A stretch of DNA of 19,695 nucleotides from Candidatus Nitrosopumilus sp. (GTDB lineage: Archaea; Thermoproteota; Nitrososphaeria; Nitrososphaerales; Nitrosopumilaceae), in contig JABMOR010000028.1 of assembly GCA_013203245.1 (NCBI GenBank), forward strand, positions 1 to 19,695, given 5' to 3'. The first letter of the stretch is position 1. Each line of letters begins with the position of its first letter. Shown here piece after piece: positions 6,295 to 13,732 of this stretch. The notes under the pieces were generated by a model. It was not told the DNA's origin. It did no database searches and worked only from the letters and a program-made list of their open reading frames with translations. Made by a program: the position numbers and the translations under genes.

Positions 6295-8313
6295 TTGCAA
6301 TTAAAACACTGTATGGTTTTTCTATTTGCTATATCTTCAATTATGATTTCCACACAATATGCATTTGCTGAAACTAATTTTGTCAGCACTGTGTCAGGTT
6401 CGGCTATTCCTGGATGTGAGGACAACCTTTCTTGTTACTCTCCTTATCAAACTAGAATTTCAGTAGGTGATTCTATAATTTGGACAAATGATGATACTGC
6501 AGCACATACTGTGACAAGTGGAACTCCTAGTAGTGGTGCATCTGGAATATTTGATTCTAGTCTGTTTATGTCTGGAGCAAGTTTTGAAGTAGAATTTTTT
6601 GAGTCTGGAACTTATGATTACTTTTGTATGGTTCACCCTTGGATGGTTGGCACTGTTTTGGTCACTTCTTCTCCTAGTGCATCTAGTGAAAGTACATCTT
6701 CAGGCATAACTCCAAGAGGTACACCAATTCCTTTGGATTCAAGACCTAAAGATGTAGGTGGATACACAAATTACTATAATGAGAAATGGGATTTTTCAAT
6801 GGATGTCCCAAATGAGTGGCTCATAGATGATACTAAAATGGTTGATGAAGGTTGGGAACAAATAGTCTTTCTTACTCCTGATCCTGATTATTTTAGTACA
6901 TATGTTTCAATTGAGTATTTTTTTGATGATTATACTTATGATGGACTTTATGGAAATGCTGCACTTCGAGAACTTGAAACTAATCTAAGGTTTTGGTGTA
7001 ATGATGTAACTATTGATTATGATGGGTATACATGTAATAATTTTGAAATAGTTCAAACAGATATTGAAGATGAATTGTATATTATTTCATACACCTTTAC
7101 TGAACGAGGAGAGGATGGATCTGTGTTTGAAAAAATGGCAGTATTGAGTATGTACCCTCTAAGTAATTCAGAATACATTTCAATTGATGTAGAGATTGAT
7201 TCTGATAATTTAGAATTCTATTCCCAACAAATAGGGTATATGTTATCATCTTCTGATTTTTCATCATTTCTAACCACTGATACTGCACTTCCACATCGTA
7301 ATGACATACCAGTTGATCTGAATTTTAGAAACTATCACAATGACAAATTTGGGTTCTCTATTGATTACCCATCTAATTGGAATGTTGATGATGAACTATT
7401 GATAGATGGTGATACTTCCTATATAGTTAGTTTTTTCATTGATGATGAATATCTACAAACCATTGATGTATCAATACAACATGGTGATTTTGATTTCCGT
7501 GGACTTTCACCATCTCAATATGTTTCGGCCTTGGAGGATTTAGAGAAAGACTTCTGTACTTCTAGTTCGTATAATTTTGAAGGTTACAGATGTTCTAATT
7601 TTGAAGTATCTGACAACCTTTCGGGAAGCAACATCGATTCCTCTGGAAATACATGGCATTCATTGTTTTTTACATATACTGAAGATTACCCTGATCAATC
7701 ATATGATGTGGCAGCAGCTAGATATGAACTCCCAGTTGGAGATGACACTTTTATTGTTTATTTTTATTTTGATTTAGATTCGTATGCTGACTATTTGAGA
7801 GATGTTCCTGCGACCCAACTTGTAGGTGATGTCATGTCCTCTTTCGAACTTACATCTAGTATTCCAACCCCTACACCAACACCTCAATTGGAATGTGGTC
7901 CTGGAACTGCTCCTAAAAATGGTCAATGTGTTAGAATAGAAATGGACAATGGTGGTTGTCTTATCGCAACTGCAACATACGGTTCAGAACTATCCCCACA
8001 AGTCCAATTACTTAGAGAGATTAGAGACAATTCCCTACTAAATACAAAATCAGGTACACAATTCATGAAACATTTCAATGATTTCTACTATTCATTCTCC
8101 CCTGTAATTGCAGATTATGAGCGTGAAAATCCCGTATTCAAAGAGATGGTAAAGGTTACAATCACTCCAATGATTACAAGTTTGTCTTTAATGGAGTATG
8201 CCGATTCTGAAAGTTCAGTTTTAAGTATTGGAGTATCTTTGATTGTTCTTAATGGAATGATGTATGTCGGCATTCCGATTGCTGGAATTATTGTAATTAG
8301 AAAGAGATTCTAA
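6295..8313 (+). CDS. Surface protein: cupredoxin, two PsbP-like domains, CFI-box C-terminus
   Basis: A 672-residue protein with TTG start, chosen because the TATA box is exactly 26 bases upstream and the signal peptide (1-25, ending AFA) begins there. Residues about 28-124 are a plastocyanin-like cupredoxin with a full type-1 copper set: H71 (AAHTV), C111 and H114 (YFCMVHPWM) and M117. Two related domains follow, beginning near 156 (YYNEKWDFSMDVPNEW) and 343 (NYHNDKFGFSIDYPSNW), of the PsbP/lipoprotein type and each with internal cysteines. After a Pro/Thr linker comes a small CGPGT...NGQC module (about 537-548). The CFI-box C-terminal domain starts at 553 (GGCLIATATYGSEL), and a last membrane helix ends in RKRF. 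It is probably displayed on the outer face, with copper binding or electron transfer in the first domain. Its partner is unknown. Confidence 0.85.
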   Translation: MQLKHCMVFLFAISSIMISTQYAFAETNFVSTVSGSAIPGCEDNLSCYSPYQTRISVGDSIIWTNDDTAAHTVTSGTPSSGASGIFDSSLFMSGASFEVEFFESGTYDYFCMVHPWMVGTVLVTSSPSASSESTSSGITPRGTPIPLDSRPKDVGGYTNYYNEKWDFSMDVPNEWLIDDTKMVDEGWEQIVFLTPDPDYFSTYVSIEYFFDDYTYDGLYGNAALRELETNLRFWCNDVTIDYDGYTCNNFEIVQTDIEDELYIISYTFTERGEDGSVFEKMAVLSMYPLSNSEYISIDVEIDSDNLEFYSQQIGYMLSSSDFSSFLTTDTALPHRNDIPVDLNFRNYHNDKFGFSIDYPSNWNVDDELLIDGDTSYIVSFFIDDEYLQTIDVSIQHGDFDFRGLSPSQYVSALEDLEKDFCTSSSYNFEGYRCSNFEVSDNLSGSNIDSSGNTWHSLFFTYTEDYPDQSYDVAAARYELPVGDDTFIVYFYFDLDSYADYLRDVPATQLVGDVMSSFELTSSIPTPTPTPQLECGPGTAPKNGQCVRIEMDNGGCLIATATYGSELSPQVQLLREIRDNSLLNTKSGTQFMKHFNDFYYSFSPVIADYERENPVFKEMVKVTITPMITSLSLMEYADSESSVLSIGVSLIVLNGMMYVGIPIAGIIVIRKRF

Positions 8314-8337
8314 ACTCTTTTGAGAATCTACAACAGG

Positions 8338-8343
8338 CTTAAG
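8338..8343 (+). promoter_or_regulatory. CTTAAG core promoter of the Cys-rich gene
   Basis: CTTAAG is centred 26 bases before the TTG at 8367, matching the spacing of the same hexamer at 3316 before a GTG. Confidence 0.5.
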
Positions 8344-8366
8344 TTAACATAAAACTATTAGATGTA

Positions 8367-8861
8367 TTGGGCATTGCAAGTAAGATAGGAAAATTTTTTG
8401 CTGTTTTAATTGGATTATTCGTCTTGATAGGAGTTATTGGGTTCATTATGTATTCAGATTTTGGTGATAGTTGTCCTTCAGGAACTTACCAAGTTGATAG
8501 TTCACATTGTTGCCCATATGGACAGGTCAGTGATGGTAGAGGATATTGTGTTGATGAATATGTTCCCGCTCGGGTCGTCACAACACCGAGTTATACACAA
8601 CCAGGTGGCTCTGGCGGAGGAAGTGGAAGTAATTGTGGTGGATATGGAACACTATACGTTACAAAACCAATTTCAATACTTAGTGCAGGAGTTGTTGAAG
8701 TAGACGGATATACTGTAGGAGCTACTAACATGCCAATTACAGTATCCACAGGAAGTCATTATGTTGAGGCATGGGGAATTACTGGATCAGGTTATGAACA
8801 AAGACAAGGTTGGAATACATATGTGTCAGAATGCAAACAATCTCTAATCAAATGGAATTAG
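8367..8861 (+). CDS. Membrane-anchored Cys-rich protein, possible PEGA-like domain
   Basis: A 164-residue protein. The start is TTG; there is no in-frame ATG or GTG upstream before a stop, and the promoter spacing fits. One N-terminal membrane helix (about 8-29) is followed by an outside segment with four cysteines (C36, C48, C49, C61 in CPSGTYQVDSSHCCPYG and GRGYC), a Gly/Ser linker (80-88) and a C-terminal beta domain (about 92-164). That domain, with VVEVDGYTVGATNMPITVST and GSHYVEAWG, resembles the PEGA surface domain; C90 and C156 may pair. The family assignment is tentative. The gene follows the cupredoxin/CFI-box gene by 53 bases on the same strand and may belong to the same envelope group. 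Confidence 0.7.
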   Translation: MGIASKIGKFFAVLIGLFVLIGVIGFIMYSDFGDSCPSGTYQVDSSHCCPYGQVSDGRGYCVDEYVPARVVTTPSYTQPGGSGGGSGSNCGGYGTLYVTKPISILSAGVVEVDGYTVGATNMPITVSTGSHYVEAWGITGSGYEQRQGWNTYVSECKQSLIKWN

Positions 8862-8875
8862 ATTCTAAACTCCAA
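8857..8875 (+). repeat. Promoter-like 19-base repeat, copy 3
   Basis: Identical to 4971-4989. It overlaps the TAG stop of the Cys-rich gene and is followed four bases later by GTTTAAC (8879-8885). A start site about 26 bases on would face no ORF, only the cysS 3' end in antisense. Confidence 0.65.
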
Positions 8876-8915
8876 CACGTTTAACGAAGCTAGAGAATTG
8901 TCCGATAATTAACCG

Positions 8916-8946
8916 ATTAGTGTAAACTAATTAGTATGTACTAATT
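8916..8946 (+). terminator. Tandem small hairpins with T-rich tail; includes 15-base repeat copy 2
   Basis: Two adjacent perfect inverted repeats, TTAGT-GTAA-ACTAA and TTAGTA-TG-TACTAA, are followed by TTTTATTTTT. The first is identical to the element at 3157-3171. The T-rich tail suggests termination of plus-strand transcripts before they run into cysS. Confidence 0.45.
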
Positions 8947-10335
8947 TTATTTTTCTGCTTTGATTTTTTCTTTTCGCATCCAAATAGTTTTTCCTTTATG
9001 ATCGATTAACTCTACATTCATTTCATTTAATTTGTCCCGTATTCCATCTGCTTTTTCAAACTGTTTTTCTTTTCTATATGTCTCTCTATTTTTGATTAAT
9101 TCATTAATTTCTTCTTTTTCACTTTCTGTTATTTCTGGAATTTTTAATCCTAAAATTTCTAACATTCTTTTTAGTTCTATTTTTATTGAATCACTGTTCG
9201 CTTTTCCAAGTTTTTCTTCAGCGGCTAATCTGTTTGTTTCTTTTACTAGTTGGAAAAATGCAGATAATGCTAAGTGAGTGTTAAAGTCACTGTCCAATGC
9301 AGTATCAAACTCCATGCCTAATTTGGTGATTAATTCATTAATTTCTTCATTATTTTCATCACTTGCATGAATTAACTCATAATGACAAGTCTCCACCTGT
9401 CTCCACTTTGTGAGGTTTTCTTTTAGCATTTCCTCAGAATAATCAATTGGTTTTGAATAATGCCCTGATAAACAGAATAATCTGATGATATTTGGTCCCC
9501 AGTTTTCTGTAACATGTTTAATTGATTTTACATTACCAATGGATTTTGACATTTTTTCTCCCTTAATTGTCACCATTCCCACATGCATCCAAATTTTTGC
9601 AAACTGACTACCTGTACATGATTCTGATTGTGCAATTTCATTTTCATGATGAGGAAAAATCAGATCTCTTCCTCCACCATGAATGTCAAAATTTTCCCCG
9701 AGATACTTTATACTCATTGCAGAGCATTCGATGTGCCAGCCTGGTCTTCCTTTGCCCCACGGACTATCCCATGTTGGTTCTATGTCTGAGAATTTCCATA
9801 CTGCAAAGTCTAGTGGATCTTTTTTTTGCTCATCAACTGCAATTCTTGAACCTGATTGAAGTTCATCTATTTTCTTTTTTGACAACTTACCATAACTTGG
9901 AAATTTTGACACTGAAAAATAAACGCCGTTTTTTGAAGTGTATGCTATTCCTTTTTCAATTAGTTTTTCTATAAACTTGATAATGTCGTCTATGTGCTCT
10001 GTTGCTTTTGGATAGTTTGTTGCTCGCTTTACATTCAATCCGTCAAAATCTTTGAAATAATTTTCAATGTATTTTGTACTAATTTCTTCTGCAGTTGAAT
10101 TTTCTGTTTGGGCTCTATTGATGATTTTATCATCTACATCTGTAAAATTTTGAATTAATTCTATTCCTATGCCTTTGTTTTCAAGATGTTTTCTAAGAAC
10201 ATCAAAAACTATGATGGTTCTGGCATGCCCTATGTGAGATTCATCATAAACAGTTACCCCACAAAGGTAAATTTTTACATTTTTTGAAATGTCTAATTCT
10301 TGTTCTATATTGGATAATGTGTCTTGTATCTTCAT
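8947..10335 (-). CDS. cysS: Cysteinyl-tRNA synthetase
   Basis: A 462-residue class I synthetase, the size of the E. coli enzyme (461). It charges tRNA-Cys using ATP. Signature HIGH is at 34-37, and KMSKS is at 261-265 (GEKMSKSIGN). The catalytic zinc ligands are all present at positions matching the bacterial enzyme: C25 (YLCGVTVYD), C204 (HIECSAMS), H229 and E233 (FPHHENE). The C-terminal helical domain is complete. The ATG overlaps the nadE stop by four bases (ATGA), so cysS is the second gene of a nadE-cysS operon and probably coupled to it. The N-terminus is short, lacking extra residues before the Rossmann fold. Confidence 0.97.
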   Translation of the reverse strand: MKIQDTLSNIEQELDISKNVKIYLCGVTVYDESHIGHARTIIVFDVLRKHLENKGIGIELIQNFTDVDDKIINRAQTENSTAEEISTKYIENYFKDFDGLNVKRATNYPKATEHIDDIIKFIEKLIEKGIAYTSKNGVYFSVSKFPSYGKLSKKKIDELQSGSRIAVDEQKKDPLDFAVWKFSDIEPTWDSPWGKGRPGWHIECSAMSIKYLGENFDIHGGGRDLIFPHHENEIAQSESCTGSQFAKIWMHVGMVTIKGEKMSKSIGNVKSIKHVTENWGPNIIRLFCLSGHYSKPIDYSEEMLKENLTKWRQVETCHYELIHASDENNEEINELITKLGMEFDTALDSDFNTHLALSAFFQLVKETNRLAAEEKLGKANSDSIKIELKRMLEILGLKIPEITESEKEEINELIKNRETYRKEKQFEKADGIRDKLNEMNVELIDHKGKTIWMRKEKIKAEK

Positions 10336-11132
10336 GATTGTACACTGTCTGGTTTTTGTGATGGCAATCTTTTATGTTCACTGTTTGTATTTAATCGATG
10401 AATTTTTTCTATAATTTCTCTATCTATTTGAGTGATTTTTTCTGTTTCCTCAATTGTTAATTTTTTCTCAAATAGGCAATAAAGGATAGAGTCGATTTCC
10501 TCATATGGCACTCCTAATTCTTTTTCTGCCTCATGCTCTTTCCATAAATGGGGGCTGCTTTTCTTTGAGATTATATTTTCTGGAACTCCTAGATATTTTG
10601 CAATTTCCCTTACCTGAAGCTTGTATAGTGAGATGATTGGCGTAATATCAGATGCCCCATCCCCAAATTTTGTAAAGTATCCAATCATGTGTTCACTTTT
10701 GTCACTTGATCCTAGTACGAGATAATTTTTAGAATTTGCATAATAATACAGGATATTTGTTCTGACTCTTGCACGAAGATTACCTCTTGATTTCTCATTT
10801 GGTTCAAGATACATTGCATATTCGTTAATTATCGGTTTGATATCGATTAACTTGTACTCTATTCCTGTTAATGCAATCATCTTCATTGCATCTTCAGTTT
10901 CAGAATTGGGTGTAATGGCAGTGTCTGGCATTATTAATGCAAGTGTTTTGTCTTTTAGTTTTCTTTTACAAATGTACGCTAAAACTGCAGAATCGATACC
11001 TCCACTTAATCCCAATATCACTCCATTGGCATGGCTTTTTTCTACTTGATTTGATAGAAATTTTTCAATTGTTTCAGTGATTGAAGCATAATCTTGATTT
11101 GTAATTTCATTAATGATGTCTTGATTCAACAA
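10332..11132 (-). CDS. nadE: NH3-dependent NAD+ synthetase
   Basis: A 266-residue enzyme of the short, ammonia-dependent type: no N-terminal nitrilase/glutaminase domain is present. It adenylates and amidates deamido-NAD in the last step of NAD synthesis. The PP-loop SGGIDS is at 43-48. The NAD/ATP-site regions YLVLGSSDKSEHMIGYFTKF and GDGASDITPI, and KKSSPHLWKEHEAEKELG, follow in the family order. The start is TTG: an in-frame TAA directly precedes it, and a TTTATT element lies about 25 bases upstream. A second TTG follows as the next codon. It is the promoter-proximal gene of the operon with cysS. Confidence 0.95.
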   Translation of the reverse strand: MLNQDIINEITNQDYASITETIEKFLSNQVEKSHANGVILGLSGGIDSAVLAYICKRKLKDKTLALIMPDTAITPNSETEDAMKMIALTGIEYKLIDIKPIINEYAMYLEPNEKSRGNLRARVRTNILYYYANSKNYLVLGSSDKSEHMIGYFTKFGDGASDITPIISLYKLQVREIAKYLGVPENIISKKSSPHLWKEHEAEKELGVPYEEIDSILYCLFEKKLTIEETEKITQIDREIIEKIHRLNTNSEHKRLPSQKPDSVQS

Positions 11133-11153
11133 TTAGATTTTAGAATGTATGAG

Positions 11154-11159
11154 AATAAA
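11154..11159 (-). promoter_or_regulatory. TATA box of nadE-cysS
   Basis: TTTATT on the minus strand is centred about 25 bases before the TTG of nadE, which supports a leaderless TTG start. Confidence 0.55.
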
Positions 11160-11282
11160 CCTTATGCCTAATGTTGAATCTAGATTAGTTCATTTTGAAC
11201 ACACAATGACTCGTTTGATAAATTAATTATTTTATACAAAAACTCATTTCCATAGGCCCTCGAGGTGACTTGTCAAATTAGT

Positions 11283-11540
11283 TCAAGGCCCTAAATTTAG
11301 GCATAAATTTCAAAAAATAAAAGAGACCGTGGACGTTGGTTCAAGACTCTTGTAAAATTACGTGTGAAAAATCACCTTTTGTATAATAAAGGCATTGTGT
11401 AATGTTGTATGAACACACATTATTCAATATACTAATTTTGTATAGATAAATTACAGAAAAATCTGTGCCCAACATAACCCATACCTAGCACAAGGGAAGG
11501 GATAATTTGTCCCTTCTCTTTGCATTTAATTTTACTATTC
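11283..11540 (+). ncRNA. Candidate structured RNA in a 402-base gene-free region
   Basis: Between nadE and the next gene I see no ORF worth calling. A hairpin at 11492-11520 has an 11-bp stem (AAGGGAAGGGA with TCCCTTCTCTT) and a 7-base loop, followed by a T-rich stretch. One pair is G-U as plus-strand RNA but would be A-C on the minus strand, so the structure favours a plus-strand transcript. A TATA-like GCATAAAT near 11300 could drive it. A shorter stem, AAGAG...CTCTT, lies around 11320-11352. No known RNA family was recognised; this is inference from structure only. Confidence 0.3.
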
Positions 11541-11912
11541 TAATATCTCAAATGATGTTGACGCAATCTCTATGTCGTGATATTTTAAAATCACTTGATG
11601 AACTCCAATTTGAGAATCATTTGTAATGTGAAGTAGTGTGTATATTTCCCCTTTCTTTGATGCGTATGTGTTGATTTCATCTTCAGAATTATCTGGAGAA
11701 ATTATGTTGATTGTAACTTGCTCTCCTCTACTATAACCCTCAACATATCCAAAAAATACAATTTCTTGATAGTTGTATTTTGATGATGGCTGTTGGAATT
11801 TTTCTTCATCTATTCCGATATATGTTACTTTAGCCTCTTCTGCAAAAGCAAACTGTGTGATACCTACAATTAGAATCCCTAATAGTACTGGAAGAATTAT
11901 CTTGCTTTGCAT
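11535..11912 (-). CDS. Small secreted beta-sandwich-like protein
   Basis: I place the start at the ATG giving MQSKIILPVLLGILIVGITQ then FAFAEE (125 residues), because a typical signal peptide begins there and TTTATG lies about 24 bases upstream. An in-frame ATG 14 codons earlier (11954) would add a basic extension in front of the signal sequence. The mature part (about 100 residues) is beta-rich, with VFFGYVEGYSRGEQVTINII, YTLLHITNDSQIGVHQVILK and a final IASTSFEI strand, like Ig-like or adhesive segments common in thaumarchaeal surface proteins. There are no cysteines, no second membrane helix and no catalytic motif. It is predicted to be exported. Exact role unknown. Confidence 0.75.
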   Translation of the reverse strand: MQSKIILPVLLGILIVGITQFAFAEEAKVTYIGIDEEKFQQPSSKYNYQEIVFFGYVEGYSRGEQVTINIISPDNSEDEINTYASKKGEIYTLLHITNDSQIGVHQVILKYHDIEIASTSFEILE

Positions 11913-12055
11913 AATTTTATTTCTTTTTTTAGCATAAAAGAAGTGTGTGAACATTCCAATTCTGGAAGTTTATGGTTTTTGTCATTTTATGAGATTACAC
12001 AACTTGTGACCAATACCTTGTTGTATTTTTTTAAATTTACAAGGTATTTTTGAGA

Positions 12056-12358
12056 TTAAATGTCGATGTAGATGCCGTCATCTCTGGCTTGTACTGGATA
12101 TGTTTCAAGTTTTACGTCTTTGAGATAATCTGTCAATTCACCTGTCTTGATGTTGTAATGCCAAAAATGTAATGGACATTCTACAATATCTCCGTCTAGT
12201 TTTCCAGGTGCAATTGATCCATCTTGATGAACACAAAGATCATCCATTGCATGATATCCATCTTGATTAAAAACTGCTATTTGCTTACCGTCGACTTTGA
12301 AAGCTTTACCTTTTCCTTCTGATACTGCTCCTTTATCTGCAATTTTCTTCCAAGTCAA
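12056..12358 (-). CDS. Rieske-type [2Fe-2S] ferredoxin
   Basis: A 100-residue single-domain Rieske protein. The cluster ligands are C42 and H44 (LCVHQDG) and C61 and H64 (CPLHFWHYN), in the spacing of soluble Rieske ferredoxins and the NirD-like small subunit. The usual CPLHGW is here CPLHFWHY. It has no signal peptide or membrane helix, so it should be cytoplasmic and carry single electrons to a partner that is not encoded nearby. The start is TTG with an A/T-rich TATA-like AAATAA about 26 bases upstream. It is divergent from ahcY, with 72 bases between the starts. Whether it serves a dioxygenase, a reductase or another acceptor cannot be told from here. Confidence 0.88.
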   Translation of the reverse strand: MTWKKIADKGAVSEGKGKAFKVDGKQIAVFNQDGYHAMDDLCVHQDGSIAPGKLDGDIVECPLHFWHYNIKTGELTDYLKDVKLETYPVQARDDGIYIDI

Positions 12359-12405
12359 TATTTTTGTAATATCCTTGTCATTTATTTACATTCGCATGAT
12401 AGAAT

Positions 12406-12413
12406 TTTATATA
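12406..12413 (+). promoter_or_regulatory. TATA box of ahcY
   Basis: TTTATATA is centred about 22-25 bases before the tandem TTG codons at 12431 and 12434, in the range expected for a leaderless start. Confidence 0.65.
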
Positions 12414-12430
12414 GTGTTACTTAGATCTAA

Positions 12431-13675
12431 TTGTTGAGTAAAGTAAAGACTAGTCCTAAATTGATCAAAGAGGGTAAACTATCCTATGAATGGGCAAGAT
12501 CTCACATGCAAATTTTAGATAATACTATTAACCGATTAAAAAAATCAAAACCTCTCAAGGGTATCACTATTGGTTTTTGTCTACATGTTACAAAAGAGAC
12601 ATCTGTTTTACTTATTGGTGCTAAAGAATTAGGTGCAACAGTTGCAGTTTGTGGTGGTAATCCTTTAACCACTCAAGACAATATTGCAGCATTTTTGGCA
12701 TCTGAGGGTATCAATGTTTATGCATGGCATGGTCAATCTGTTAAAGACTATGATTGGTCCATTGATCAAGTGCTCAAACATAAACCAACTATTCTCACTG
12801 ATGATGGTGCAGATATGAATATCAAAGCACACTTTGACAAGCGATTCAAAGATATGGTAGTCCTTGGTGCAACTGAAGAAACTACTGCAGGTGTAACTAG
12901 AATTAGAGCTGTAGAAAATCAAGGCAAATTGAGATACCCTGTAATTTTAGTTAACGAGGCATATACTAAACACATGTTTGATAATCGATATGGTACTGGA
13001 CAAAGTACTATTGATGGTTATTTGCGTGCAATGAATTTGCTTATCGCATCAAAACGTGTTGTAGTTGTCGGCTATGGCTGGGTTGGACGTGGTGTAGCAT
13101 CAAGATTCAATGGAATGGGTTCCAAAGTAATTGTAACTGAGGTTGATCCCGTAAAAGCCCTTGAAGCTCACATGGATGGATATGAGGTAATGCCAATGGC
13201 ACAAGCAGCAAAACTTGGTGACATGTTTGTTACCTGTACTGGAATGACTAGTGTAATTAGAAAAGAGCATATTTTAAAAATGAAAGATGGAGCCATTATG
13301 GGTAATGTTGGTCACTTTGATCTTGAGATTGATGCTGAGTTTTTACTAAAGAAATCAAAATCTGTTAGAGAAGTTAGACCTACACTTGATGAATGTGTTT
13401 TACAAAATGGCAAAAAAGTTTACTTGATTGGAGAAGGCCGTCTTGCTAATTTAGTTTCTGCAGAAGGACATCCGCCAGAGGTTATGGCTCAATCCTTTTC
13501 AAATCAACTTTTGTCTGTAATGTATATTCTTAAAAACCATAAAACAATGGAAAATAAAATTATTGATGTTCCTAAAGAAATTGATATTCAAATTGCATTT
13601 GATGCATTAAATGCAATGGATGTTAAAATTGACAAGCTTACTCTTGAGCAAGTAAAATACGCAAATAGCTGGTAA
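12431..13675 (+). CDS. ahcY: Adenosylhomocysteinase (S-adenosylhomocysteine hydrolase)
   Basis: A 414-residue enzyme that reversibly splits S-adenosylhomocysteine to adenosine and homocysteine, clearing the product of methyltransferases. Conserved blocks appear in order: the substrate-domain histidine H52 (CLHVTKET), LTDDGAD (122-128), GATEETTAGV (146-155), the catalytic Lys/Asp segment AYTKHMFDNRYGTGQS (177-192, K180 and D184), the NAD-binding GYGWVGRG (214-221) and NVGHFDLEID. The C-terminal Lys-Tyr extension of bacterial and eukaryotic enzymes, which reaches into the neighbour's NAD site, is absent: the protein ends in VKYANSW, as in archaeal and thermophilic short forms. The start is a TTG; a second TTG follows directly. 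metG follows 57 bases later on the same strand. Confidence 0.96.
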   Translation: MLSKVKTSPKLIKEGKLSYEWARSHMQILDNTINRLKKSKPLKGITIGFCLHVTKETSVLLIGAKELGATVAVCGGNPLTTQDNIAAFLASEGINVYAWHGQSVKDYDWSIDQVLKHKPTILTDDGADMNIKAHFDKRFKDMVVLGATEETTAGVTRIRAVENQGKLRYPVILVNEAYTKHMFDNRYGTGQSTIDGYLRAMNLLIASKRVVVVGYGWVGRGVASRFNGMGSKVIVTEVDPVKALEAHMDGYEVMPMAQAAKLGDMFVTCTGMTSVIRKEHILKMKDGAIMGNVGHFDLEIDAEFLLKKSKSVREVRPTLDECVLQNGKKVYLIGEGRLANLVSAEGHPPEVMAQSFSNQLLSVMYILKNHKTMENKIIDVPKEIDIQIAFDALNAMDVKIDKLTLEQVKYANSW

Positions 13676-13732
13676 TTTTTAAATTAATTTAGCTAAATTC
13701 TTAACCTCACCCCAGTCACTGACTAATATCAA

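Noticed and set aside
6295..6360. Later start for the cupredoxin gene at ATG 6313
   Set aside because: The TATA box is exactly 26 bases before TTG 6295, and the signal peptide's basic N-terminus (QLKH) needs that start.
9567..9974. Plus-strand 135-codon frame inside cysS
   Set aside because: A shadow of the cysS frame; the sense product has all synthetase motifs.
11271..11292. AGGCCCT repeated with CCTCGAGG nearby
   Set aside because: The AGGCCCT copies are direct rather than inverted and the 8-base palindrome is short; no structure or att-site core is supported.
11320..11355. GGTTCAAGACTC looks like a tRNA T-arm
   Set aside because: No T stem, anticodon arm or acceptor stem can be drawn around it on either strand.
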